Shown: piece after piece, positions 1 to 11,076 of the stretch | Numbering within the stretch: the stretch's first letter is position 1 | How the letters are laid out: each line of letters starts with the position of its first letter | Assembly (NCBI RefSeq): GCF_900090045.1 | Contig: NC_041775.1 | Span: forward strand, 967,501 to 1,031,500 | Source: Plasmodium malariae | Taxonomy: Eukaryota; Apicomplexa; Aconoidasida; Haemosporida; Plasmodiidae | Reading direction: 5' to 3' | DNA: 64,000 bases | Made by a program: the position numbers and the translations under genes | The notes under the pieces: generated by a model | Database searches by the model: none | What the model saw: the letters and a program-made list of their open reading frames with translations, nothing else | What the model was told of the DNA's origin: nothing

Positions 1-1475
1 TACAACTCCTTTGTGTATGCATATAATATATAACAGCACATGGAAAGGAATGGGATGTATACCTTTTGAGCTCCCTAAAAATCAACAGAGAATTGTTACG
101 ACAAAAATGCACATTGTTTGCCACTTTTTGAAAAAAAAAAAAAAGAAAAAAAAAGAGTATGAATCGAGTATAAAGCGGGCATGCAAAAGTGAGGGGAGTA
201 TAACACACACAAGCGAACGTGCGGAAAGAATAAGAAAGAAATGGGACAAATGTGCTCTGTGCGAAGTATTTTTTGAAGTCCCATTTTTTTGAAGCATTTT
301 TACCAACGAAAAAGAAGCCCTATTCAGGGAGTATATACGTTTCCCCTTTGCTTGCTTTATCTTGTTTTTCCTTATTTTGTTCCGTTTTGCTCTATTTTGC
401 TTTATTATAATATATTTTATTTTTTTTCTTCTTTTCCCCAATATCGTAACCTCCATTTTTTTGTACAATTAAAAAATTAAAAAAAAAAAAAAGACAGTAA
501 ATAAGAACAATAAAAAACGAAAAAAAAATAAAAAAAAAAAAATAAAATAAAATAATTGCATTTATTTCAGAATGAAAGTTTTTTTCTTTTTTATAATATT
601 TAAATTTGGTCAAAATTTTAGACATTAAAAGAGGAAGTGATGGAGAAAGTGAAATGGTGAAAAGAAAAAAAAAAAAAAAAAAAAAAAATGGAGGAATTGA
701 GATGAATTCATAAACAGCACAGTGATAGATGGGGGAGGAGAAAGAAAACGAAAGGAAAGGAAAAGATTAAAAAATTAATAAATTAAAAGATTAACAGAAT
801 AACTGAATAACAGAATAACTGAATAACAGAATAACTGAATAACAGAATAACAGAATAACAGATTAACACATCAGCAGTATAACGCATAAGAGGTTTAACC
901 TGTTAGCAGATTTATACACATAAATATAATTCAGGCAAGCATTTCATTCACGTAAAATTGACTACGGCATGTTCACATGATGTAAGATACATCAACAATA
1001 AGCGTGCCCATATGTACATATATATACCCACATACATACATGCGTGTGTGGGTGCTGGGAGTAATAACCGCGTGAAAAGGACGGAGCAACTTGTTTTTTC
1101 CCCCACGAAATGGGCGCTCCTTTTTAAGCGCGTATTATTTAAAAACTATGGGCAGATGTAACTCATTCCAATGTGAATTAGAAAGTTTGCACATGCACAA
1201 ATGAACGAGCATACACACGAACGAACGCGAGTGTGTTATTGCTCATGGTAGATCATTTGCGCACATGAACTGCTGTAAAAGGGTCGACTTGGATTAAAAA
1301 GATTGGCTCGTATTTTCTTGCTTCTTCCTTTTCAGGCTGCATCTCCAACCCCAACAACTACATGCACACACACAAACAAATATACACACAAGCACATATA
1401 CAGACTTGAGCAACTTTGTCCCTCTTTGGCAAATGAACCGGGAGGTGGTCTCTGGCGTACCCGAGGAACAACGGC
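1..1475. other. Intergenic region, no gene recognised
   Basis: This stretch lies 3' of the calcineurin A gene. It holds poly(A) and poly(T) runs (for example around 131-154, 477-545 and 665-688) and a short tandem array near 791-868. From about 950 to 1475 the base composition is more balanced, but the open frames there are short, full of CA/TA-type simple sequence and show no family signature. Confidence 0.6.
791..868. repeat. Short tandem array, 8/16-bp unit
   Basis: Imperfect copies of cagaataactgaataa (two related 8-mers) run head to tail, flanked by AT-rich sequence with no coding potential. Confidence 0.7.
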
Positions 1476-4400
1476 TTACTCGTTAGGTGGTCTCTTCTCA
1501 TTGATGCTGTCAATTTGTTTAACTTTGGTAAATTTTTCCAACTCGTTTTCTAATCCTTCCTTTCCACTTAACAATAAACCGACGGGTATTCTATAACCTG
1601 GGCTACATCCTTTAAGTTGTACAATGAGCTCATTTTCTTTTCTGAGGGTTCTAAATACTCTCATGAGTCTTCCCACTGATTGAACTTTTTTTCTTAAAGC
1701 ATCCGATCTATCCTTAGCAGTTTGTCCTTCATCATTTGTCTTATTTATGTTATCATTATCATTAATATTATCGTTACCATTACTTTGACCATTATCATTA
1801 TTACCAGAGATATTGTTATCTACATATTTTCTAAGATTATCCTGGAGTGATGATTGTGCATCATTTAAAAATTGTTCATCTGTGTTTTTATCAGCATTAG
1901 CATAATTTAAAGCTTCTAACTTTTTATTATTTTCCTCAATATAATTAAGAATCTGTAGGACTTCCGCTGGCAATATAATATCATTAACAGCTCCATCCTC
2001 ATCTGAGTTACTAATACTCGAGTTCAAAATGGAATACAGCATTTCTGTTACTTTCTCACTAACAAAAGGTAATGACCATGTAAAAAGGTTCATAAAATTT
2101 GGTAGATGATAAGGATGAGGAGAGAAACTAAACTGTTGAATGTTTAGAGTATTACTCTCAAATTTTAAAACTGCCCCTTTGTTATTATATACATCACAAT
2201 AGTTAGGTGCAGAAAATATTGTTATGACTATTGGAAAACCAGTTTTCAAATTTGTCTGATGCATTTTATATCCTTCTAATTGTGCTTCATGTGCTCTTAT
2301 AATAGATAATAATCCATTTTTTTCTAAAAATGTAGTTGCTGCATTATATCCAAAAAAATAACTACATCCTCTTACATCATTTGGGAAATAAGACTCAGTT
2401 TTAATAGTATGCTCTTCCTTATCTTCATCAATTGGATCTGACCATAATATATCACAAAATATACCTGACCTTGGTGGTTCCTGAAATCTTGTAAATGAAC
2501 ATATTTGATTTAATAATATTAACTCAGGTGATAAACCACCATGTACACCTAAAAATTTTCCATTTATTACTGCTGATAATGGAATTGTATCAAAGGATTC
2601 CATAAAAGCATAATATACTACTATATCATATTTATATTCACACTCATCACGGAAATTGAAAAAAGTTGTCATCTGTCTACATTCATGATTACCCCTAATC
2701 AACCATATTCTATCAGGAAAATTTATTTTTAATGCATATAGTAATAATAGAACTTCTATACTAAAAGATCCTCTATCTACATAATCTCCTAAAAATAAGA
2801 ATTGTGTATTATCAGGATTTCCCCCTACTTCTAACAATTTTAACAAGTCATAATACTGACCATGTATATCACCAACTATTGTTATTGGATCTTGTAACCT
2901 TAACAAATTCGGCTCGTTACTCACTATATCAATTACTTTCTTTATTATATCTAAACAATCTTCTTTTCGTATCCTCCCCTCCTTCTTTAAGTGTTCTCTC
3001 AGCGCCTTGTAGTCTGGGGGCTCTTCTGGCCCATTCGGGTACAGCAACTCCATACTCAGTGGCTTCAAGAAGAAAACGGGAAAACATGAACGCGCATGAG
3101 AATTAAAACAAGAATATGTGTAAATGAGTATAAATAGGAACAGTTGTGTGAATACGTGCGTAAATATGCAAAAATATGAACAAATGTGCGTAAATATGCA
3201 AAAATATGAACAAATGTGCGTAAATATGCAAAAATATGAACAAATGTGCGTAAATATGCAAAAATATGAACAAATGTGCGTAAATATGAAAAAATATGAA
3301 CAAATGTGCGTAAATATGAAAAAATATGAACAAATGTGCATAAATATGAAAAAATATGAACAAATGTGCACATATGCAAAAATATGAACAAATGTGCGTA
3401 TATATGCAAAAATATGAACAAATGTGCGTAAATATGCAAAAATATGAACATATATATGCACAAATGTGTAAAAAAATTCTAAACTCTTCATAATATCTGT
3501 AGCTAGCCAAAATACGAAATTGGTCAGTTTGGAATGTACATAAACAAATTAACACGGAAAAACTCAATGTACATACATATGCATGTATATTATCTATAAA
3601 TGTATATATCCTCGTGTGTACGAAACGGGTAAGGAATGACGTAAAAATGCAAAATGTAAAAAATGTAAAGCAAATGAGAAAAAAAAAAAAAAAAAAAAAA
3701 AAGATCTATTTTTTCATTTCACTACGGTCGACACTTCTGAGATTTAGCTATGATCAGTAGCCCCAAACAGTTGGTATTAAATTCCAAAATGTGCTACATA
3801 ACTGTGTACATATATGTACATGCGTTTATCTACATACATACAAATATATACATATACATTTGTACTTGTAATTGTATTTAAATTTTGCATTTATATTTGC
3901 ATTTATATTTGTATTTGTATTTGCATTTGCATTTGTATTTGCATTTGTATTTGCATTTGTATTTATATTTGTATTTATATTTGTATTTGCATTTGTATTT
4001 ATATTTGTATTTATATTTGTATTTGCATTTGTATGCATTAATAGACGCAATAATGTGGGGAAGCACCCTCTGAATTAAACCGGAGATATATGCACTGTTC
4101 AGGAAAAAAATATAGTGCTCCAAATTAAAACTTCCATTGAACTTGTAATTTTTCTTTTCTTTTTTTTCTAGAAAATATTTTAATTGAATAGTATAGAACG
4201 TGTGTATTCCCATGTATATCATGTGGGCGTAGAAATTTTTTGGATGGAAAACACTTCGATATACTTCGATATACTTCGAAATATTTCGAAATATTTCGAA
4301 ACATATCGAAATAGTTCTACTGGTTTTGTGTCTATATTATATTACAGCCATATCTTTACATGCTCATGTACATTTAAATTACAAATACTTAAATTCCTAA

Positions 4401-4936
4401 CCACTAATAAAATTAACGAGGGATTTTCTTCTTTAATGTTTGTACAGTGCTACTTGAAATGGTTGATGCATTTATAGCGTTATTCACTGTACATACGTGT
4501 TCATATACCTATACATATATGCATATATTAAATCCCATCTGCGTGCTTGTACATATGTTCATTTCAGTTAAAATAATGGCATGTACAAATAAAAGCTAAA
4601 TAAATCAAAAGAGCGAACAAGTTGTCCATCATATATTTAACTTTGATATATCCCTATATGTGTGTTTTATAGGAAGTTCATATATAAGCTCCGTATAAAT
4701 TATGCATTTGATAATTTTTCCCCTGAACGATAAAAAATAACATAAACTCAATTGAAAAGAGGTATAAAATAATTCCTTTTTTCCTGAAACGTTCATAAAT
4801 CTTTCTTGCAAAATCAACATCGTTTTTAAACTGCTCCTAGCAGAGTGCTCGTATATCACACAAGGAGGGACAAGTGGGGTTAGCATCATACTAAATACAA
4901 ACGTGCACATATGTGTGCCCGCACATAAATAAATAA

Positions 4937-4987
<51 letters not shown>

Positions 4988-5728
4988 TATATTACGCCCC
5001 TCTCCAGTATTACGGCTTTTCCCTTATAACCATGAGCTACCTCTTCCCTTTTTGAATATTCGACATATATAACCATCGCAGTTTTATGAGACTAGGATAT
5101 ACACACATACTGATATATTTCATGCTGTAATGTTTGGTCCGTTATATAATATTTTGCCATAACGATGATAATATCATTTGTTCGATTGTACATTCACTAT
5201 GTCCATGTTAATGTTTTTATTTTTTACGAATATGTTTACAAATAAGTTTATAACATTACAGCTTTCTCGTGTCGACTTTTTTTTATTTCTTCTACATTTG
5301 CATGAATAACATACTGCTCCATTGAGCTCACACTTACATGAGTACCCATGGACATAACATAATGTAATGAAACATGACAAAATATAACGTAGTGTGTGGA
5401 AAATGCAAATTATTTTGCAGTTGTGTGATACATAAACTAGTGCAGTAATTATGCATTAACTGCATGCACGCTTTCATGAACATAACCCAAAGAGGGAAAT
5501 GGGCGAAATGGGCGAAATGCGTGAAATGTATGTATACATCTGCCAATATATACCTGCACATATATATACAGGCACAAGCGCACACATACATATATATACC
5601 CATAAGCACATGCAAACTATTTTGGAGTATTCTGTAAAAACATTTTAGAACATCCTTTTTACCTTTGCTGGAGGGGGTTCAACTTCTTTCACTTGTCTAT
5701 CATTCTTCGGGTCAGGCAGGGGTTCCAT
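1476..5728 (-). CDS. CnA: Serine/threonine protein phosphatase 2B catalytic subunit (calcineurin A)
   Basis: Ca2+/calmodulin-activated phosphatase that works with the regulatory subunit calcineurin B. Two exons are supported: 5663-5728 (22 codons, MEPLPDPKNDRQVKEVEPPP then AK, donor GTAAAA) and 1476-3062 (acceptor after TTCTTGAAG), joined in phase 0 to give 550 aa. All PPP metal and catalytic motifs are present: GDIHG at residues 86-90, GDYVDRG at 114-120 and RGNHE at 145-149, followed by SAPNYCDVY. The calcineurin B-binding helix (HPYHLPNFMNLFTWSLPF) follows at about 335-365. Near 470-503 lies a basic calmodulin-binding segment (RKKVQSVGRLMRVFRTLRKE). The C-terminus IDSINEKRPPNE resembles the animal autoinhibitory helix, so the 3' end looks complete. 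A short Asn/Asp-rich insert sits between the B-binding helix and the calmodulin site. The alternative start by reading straight upstream of the second exon runs into intronic minisatellite and is rejected. Confidence 0.95.
3158..3460. repeat. 30-bp minisatellite, about ten units
   Basis: Near-identical 30-bp units, two per 60 bases, contain aaatatgcaaaaatatgaa followed by caaatgtgcgt. Single substitutions (gcaaa/gaaaa, gcgta/gcata) mark sub-families. Because 30 is a multiple of three and the units lack stops, several frames on both strands stay open; these are not genes. The array is inside the calcineurin A intron. Confidence 0.95.
3885..4035. repeat. Hexanucleotide array (ATTTGT/ATTTAT/ATTTGC)
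   Basis: About 25 hexamers with third-position variants run without interruption. All frames in the array are open, which explains the spurious Asn/Thr- or Leu/Tyr-rich reading frames. It lies in the calcineurin A intron. Confidence 0.95.
4929..4982. repeat. AT dinucleotide microsatellite
   Basis: Long uninterrupted (AT)n run preceded by a few AAAT units, in the calcineurin A intron. Confidence 0.95.
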
Positions 5729-5741
5729 TTTTTCAATCTTA

Positions 5742-5870
5742 TAGTTTTACAATTTTACAATTTTACAATTTTATAATTTTACAATTTTATAATTTTACAA
5801 TTTTATAATTTTACAATTTTAAAACTTTATAATTTTATAGTTTTACAATTCTGTAATATTATAATATTCT
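5742..5870. repeat. 8-bp array immediately upstream of calcineurin A start
   Basis: Alternating attttaca and attttata octamers begin about 15 bases upstream of the ATG (5726-5728, minus strand) and would be transcribed in the 5' leader as TGTAAAAT/TATAAAAT units. Confidence 0.85.
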
Positions 5871-6073
5871 AATTTTAAAATTTTCTTTTTTTTTTTTTAT
5901 TTTAAAAACAATAAATTCAAATTTGTTACTTTTCAATTGTTAAGAGAAATTATTTTTTTTTTTTTTTTTTTTTTCCTTTTCCCTAAGTTTTTTGTTACTA
6001 CTCCATTTCACTTTTTACAAAATTAAAAATAAGAAAATTCTTTCGTTTAAAAATAAAAAATATAAAATATATA

Positions 6074-6250
6074 TCAGACGCAGCAAAATTATCAGACGCA
6101 GCAAAATTATCAGACGCAGCAAAATTATCAGACGTAGCAAAATTATCAGACGTAGCAAAATTATCAAACGTATCAAAATTTTCAGATGTATCAAAATTAT
6201 CAAACGTAGCAAAATTATCAGACGTAGCAAAAGTACCAGACGTATAATAT
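6074..6250. repeat. 18-bp minisatellite, about ten units
   Basis: Units of cagacgcagcaaaattat with later copies changed to cagacgtagc or caaacgtagc. The unit length is a multiple of three, so open frames (RRSKII on plus, Leu/Ile-rich on minus) persist on both strands. No start context or homology supports coding. Confidence 0.9.
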
Positions 6251-6423
6251 CTATCAGACGATCAAGTGTACTTAAGACTACAGACAAAATTTATTATAGC
6301 AGTAATATAGAATTGAAGAGCATAGAATTATAATGTTTTTCATAAGTATAAATGGAAACACCTAAAAATGTATATATTTATTTACTATGTGTAATTTATA
6401 AAAGGGCATTATTTTCTTTTTTT

Positions 6424-6458
<35 letters not shown>

Positions 6459-8126
6459 TATTTCCAGTATAAAAATAAAATATATACATGTATATATATA
6501 TATTTTTATATACATATATAAATATTTATATGTGTATATATACGTGAATGTATACATATTCAAGTGGGCATAACACGTGCGATGAGTAAACTCAGTAAAT
6601 ATACAAATAAAGGAGCGCACAAGTATACGTATGAGTGTACATATATAATTTCAGAATAAAAGAAAAGTATTTGCCTATACACGAGGCACACAATTTATTT
6701 TTTCCCTATACAAATGTGCGTAATATAGTACGAGCGATTACATGCACATGCGTACATTTGTGCAGCACGTGTATATATCACATGGAATGCTATATGTACC
6801 CATACGCATAAACATACACTTATATGTGTGAATATACATACACATATATGTATGAATATATATATACATATACGTATGAATATACATACACGTATATTCA
6901 TACATGTAATGGGTATACTATATTATGCATATTTAAGTATATACTACGTGTATACTATGTGCGTTTTACAGAAAGCTATAAAACAATGAAAAAAAAAAAT
7001 GCACAAAAATTAAAAATTATAAATTACGTGTGTGCACATGTTTATTGCTAAATGAACACGAATAGAAAATTCGCCAAGAATAACATTTAAACAGTCTTTA
7101 CTAAAATAAAGAAGGAATAAAATTTTTATTGCTTGCTAGTATTTTCTACGTTCAAAATGATTTTTTTAAAAATATGTTTAGCTGGAACTTTTTCCATCAT
7201 GATGAGATATATCTATTGAGAAAGGTTTGATACAAAAAAAAAAAAAAAAATAAAGAATAAAAATATATGTACATATGTTTATATGTATATATATAAGTAT
7301 ATATGTATTATGTATATAAATGTTTATGTATATATTTATATCATAAAAAAGGAAAAATTTTAAAAGATCGTAAAAACAAGATAAACGGAAAATTATAATG
7401 TCGACAGTACAAACCACCCACTGTATTAAACTATGTGTGTTGAATAATAAACCCGAAAGTTGTTTACGCAGAAGAGCAGTTAATTCTCATATACATTTGT
7501 TCATATTGTGGTATAATTAAAAAAAAAGAATTAATCGCTAATTAATCCAAATTAATCGAAAATTAAGAGCGAATTAAGCGCACATTTTAATTGTTTCCAC
7601 AAAACTACATTTTTTTAAAATGAGAATGTAAGTTTTTTACTTGCATATTAAAAAAATTAGTTTTATATAACAGCATGTCTTAATGTGCCAAATAAGTTTT
7701 AGAGGAGGTACATGAGGGAATGTTTAACTGTTATAGTTTTTATTCCTCCATTTTCATTCTGCACAGTTCGATTTAAGAGTCTACAGAAAATAAAAAGTTG
7801 TTACATAACCAAACCAGCAGGAATAGCTACTAAAAAATCGTTGTCTATTACATTTGTAGTTTAAAAAAAGGAGGGAAAAAAAAAAAAAAAAAAAAAAAAG
7901 CATGTAGATGCCTATCCTATACGTAGAGGAAGAAAAATGTATAAAAACAAAAACCTCATTATTGAATTAGCTGTAAAATTCTCAAAGTACAAAATATTTC
8001 AGAGGTTGAAATGTGAATTTTAAAACACCAATCCCTCTCGTAATGTAAAATAAAGTAGCGACTTCATAAATATATACATCTATACACATACATACGATAT
8101 TGGTAAGGATAAGAAAAATGGCAAAT

Positions 8127-10265
8127 TCATGTTGGTGAAGCTGCTAATCTAGTAGGCGGGGTATCAGTACAAATACTTTTTATTTGCGTTAAATTTTTTT
8201 CAAGTGTTCGAACTAATCTCATTGCTCGGGGGTCTTGCAGAAATGAAAAAATCTGTATCTCATTGAGGAAGAAGGAAGCAAAGCGTGTGTACATAATAAA
8301 CGTCTAACTATCTATTTATCTATTTATTTATTTATTGCTTCTTTTTTTTTTTTTTTTTTTATTACTACATAAAATGAAGACAACGAAGTAAACGAAAAAT
8401 ACATGCGAATTTTCCACACATTGAAATTTTTTTGTTTTTTCTTTTTAAAAAAAAAAAAAAAATAAAGTATATACTTTACATAAAGTATATGAAGTATTAT
8501 TTTTCCCTTTTTACCTTCTGTTCTTGTGAATTTAACGAAATTTCAGAATCATGATAAGTTTCATTTGACGCATTTCTACAAAAATGAGTAAATGCATACA
8601 TACTTTTTTCTAATTTGTCCAGGTGGAACAAGAACAGTTGTACGTTCTTATTATATATTTTAAGTTTTTCACTGTCTTCACTCAAATATTTATCATTTGT
8701 GTGCACTACATTTGTGAGATTATTTTCATGTATTTCATTTATTTGTTCCATGATATGGGAGTTAAAAAAGCCACTTGAATTTTTTCCGTAAAGACCATTT
8801 CCCTTTTTTTTTTCCAGATTATTCTTTACGTAATATTTAGCAAAGTCTTTGTTCGACAGGGAGTTGAAGGCCTTATCTGCAATTTGCTTTTTTAGCTGTA
8901 TATAGGAGAGGGGTTAGGAATTATGTGAACTGACGCAATATTCAGCGTGCCCGTATATGCATGTACATAAACATGTATATAATATATGTACATAAACATG
9001 TATATAATATATGTACATAAACATGTATATAATATATGTACATAAACATGTATAAAAATATATGTGCATAAACATATATAAAAATATATGTGCATAAACA
9101 TGTATATAATATATGTACATAAACATGTATAAAAATATATGTGCATAAACACATATATAAATATATATACATAAATACATATAGGCATTGTATTCACACG
9201 TATATATATGTCCTCGCACTCATGCAGACGTTCATTTTTGCATTCGAAGCTTCATTCAGTACTTCATAAACATTCTGAAATAATATTTGCCTGTCCGATC
9301 TGTGGGAAACATTGGATCTGTTTATTTCAATTTGCTCCTTTAAAATGAAGTTAATTTTCTTTAATATTTCTTCTAAACATAGATAATTTGTCTTTTTGTG
9401 TTCCACTGTGTTTTTTTGTATATCTAGAATTACCTCCTTCAAAAACAAAAAAAATAAAATATATTAAATGGTAAAAAAAAAAAAAAAAAAAAAAAAATTG
9501 TTATATAAATATAGCTATTACTTTAATGAAACTATCTTGAGTAACATTTTTCAACTCATTGCTGCTTCCATTTGGTGTCGCCTTAATTTTTAATGTTGTA
9601 TATTTACAATGATTTTCGTCAATTGACTTTTCTTTTTTTACTTCATTTTTTACACCATCATAGGTACCGTAATCGTCACCACCATTATCATTGCCATCTC
9701 TATGGCCATATATTTCAAATTCATTGGATTTTTCTATTTGTGCTCTACTATATTTATCTTCCCTTTTTAAATGGTAGCACTTTTCATAATCCTCATAAAA
9801 CTTCCCATGGTTCACTTCACTCCCCTCATCTTCATTTTCTTTCCCTTCCACTTCTTCATCTTCAGCCTCTTCAATGGCCGAAATTTTCCCGTAATGTTCT
9901 TCCTGTTCACCTTCGAATTCCACAATATTTAATTTCTCCTTTGAATAGCTTAAGCTTTTTTCTACACATGGAAAAAAAAAAAAAAAAAAAAAAAAAATAG
10001 CTAGCTGGAAAGCTGCATATATGTCATTTTACTTCTCCTTTCCTTTTCTTTTAGTACGATTGTATAATTTAAGAATATTTTCGTAAACTTCCGAATTTAT
10101 TTTTGGTGATTCTGAAAATGTGGGCAGATCAGCGTGTCTTTTTTCTTGCTTTTCATTCAATTTTAATGTGGTTATGTCATTTTCTTTTGATGAGACATAT
10201 TCGCCTGACTTGCTCATGCAAGAATTGCTATTTTTAAATAATTTTTTTTTTTTTTTTTTTTCCAT
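8127..10265 (-). CDS. Multi-exon protein of unknown function (conserved Plasmodium protein candidate)
   Basis: I do not recognise the product. Five exons can be assembled: A about 10033-10265 (starts MEKKKKKKLFKN), B about 9522-9954 (Glu/Asp-rich, donor GTAATA), C 9436 to about 9230, D 8515-8895 (acceptor TATATACAG, donor AAG|GTAAAA), E 8127-8252 (acceptor GATACAG, stop TGA). With these borders the frame is continuous and the protein is about 459 aa. It is hydrophilic, with an acidic middle and predicted helical stretches in exons C-D; no signal peptide or membrane span is seen. Exon E adds 41 residues starting IFSFLQDPRAMRLVRTLEKN. The weakest points are the A/B junction, where a better-looking TAG acceptor at 9962 would break the frame, and the exon C donor (GTCTGC). 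Position between calcineurin A and adenylyl cyclase beta fits PF3D7_0802700 by remembered synteny. Confidence 0.65.
8955..9185. repeat. 25-bp minisatellite filling an intron
   Basis: Units built from tacataaacatgtatataat plus atatg recur every 25 bp, with variants gtgcataaac and tataaaaata. The array occupies most of the intron between exons C and D of the unknown gene. Confidence 0.9.
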
Positions 10266-10750
10266 AAAATGAATAATTTAATTAACTTAAAAAAAGAAAA
10301 TACTATTGAAAGTTCACTTGAAAATATATTTTAGAATACGCTTTTTATATGAACTGTACATGTAAAAATAGAGGTTATCAAAATTATGCTTAAAATGCTT
10401 TTACATTTAAATTCTTCTCCCTTTTTTAATACATAATCAGACAATACTGATATTATTTTTTAAAATTTCAAAAGGTTACAAAAACATATTTTTATATATA
10501 CATCAAATTAGAGTTGTGCAAATACTGAATGTTGCACAAATTAGGTAAACAAAAAAAAAAAAAAAAAAAAAAAAAGAAAAAAAAACAAAAGAAAATTCCA
10601 TCAAAATTGAACAAAATTGAAGCAAAATTGAAGCAAAATTGAAGCAAAATTGAAGCAAAATTGAAACATAAATGGAATTATTAAAAATGGCACAACTGTT
10701 CATAATTTTCCCAAAATGGTTATGTTATATCTTTTTTTTTTTTTTTTTTT
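10266..10750. other. Intergenic region between unknown gene and adenylyl cyclase beta
   Basis: Both flanking genes are on the minus strand, so this holds the promoter of the unknown gene and the 3' flank of the cyclase gene. It contains poly(A) at about 10551-10584 and a 12-bp array (gaagcaaaattg, about five units) at 10605-10668. No gene is seen. Confidence 0.65.
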
Positions 10751-11045
10751 TTAATCTTCTATGTACTTTTTGTAGATTTTCCTTATGTACTGCTTTTCTT
10801 CGTTCTCCAGTAAATCATTTAAAACCTGCAAAAGTAGACGAGAAAGGGGAAAAAAATATATATATATGTACGTGCATATATGTGAGTGCGTATATATTTG
10901 CGTGTATAAGGGCTGCTAAAAAAGAATTATAAAAGGGGAGTCGTAAATGTTCTCTCTCGAATTACAACACAAATTTGCAGCAGCTTTTTGCTTAATTAAA
11001 TTTTCCTCTTCTTCCTTCTTCCTTCTTCCTTCTTTTTTGTTTTTT

Positions 11046-11076
<31 letters not shown>

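Larger units (their letters stand above)
3063..5662 (-). other. Intron 1 of calcineurin A (2.6 kb)
   Basis: The intron separates a 66-bp first exon from the phosphatase body. It is unusually long for Plasmodium and contains three separate arrays: a 30-bp minisatellite, an ATTTGT/ATTTAT hexamer block and an AT dinucleotide run. Between them, about 4080-4900 and 5000-5660 are non-repetitive AT-rich sequence in which I recognise no gene. Confidence 0.85.
5729..8126. other. Intergenic region upstream of calcineurin A
   Basis: This separates the calcineurin A start codon from the 3' end of the next minus-strand gene, so it should hold the calcineurin promoter and 5' leader. It contains an 8-bp array abutting the leader, an 18-bp array at 6074-6250, an AT microsatellite zone at 6475-6560, a TATACATA-type zone at 6820-6905 and poly(T)/poly(A) runs. 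No gene is recognised. Confidence 0.6.

Noticed and set aside
3158..3460. Long open frames on both strands over the calcineurin intron
   Set aside because: They are produced by a stop-free repeat whose unit length is a multiple of three.
9523..10000. Plus-strand His/Leu-rich frame
   Set aside because: It is the shadow of the acidic exon B of the minus-strand unknown gene.
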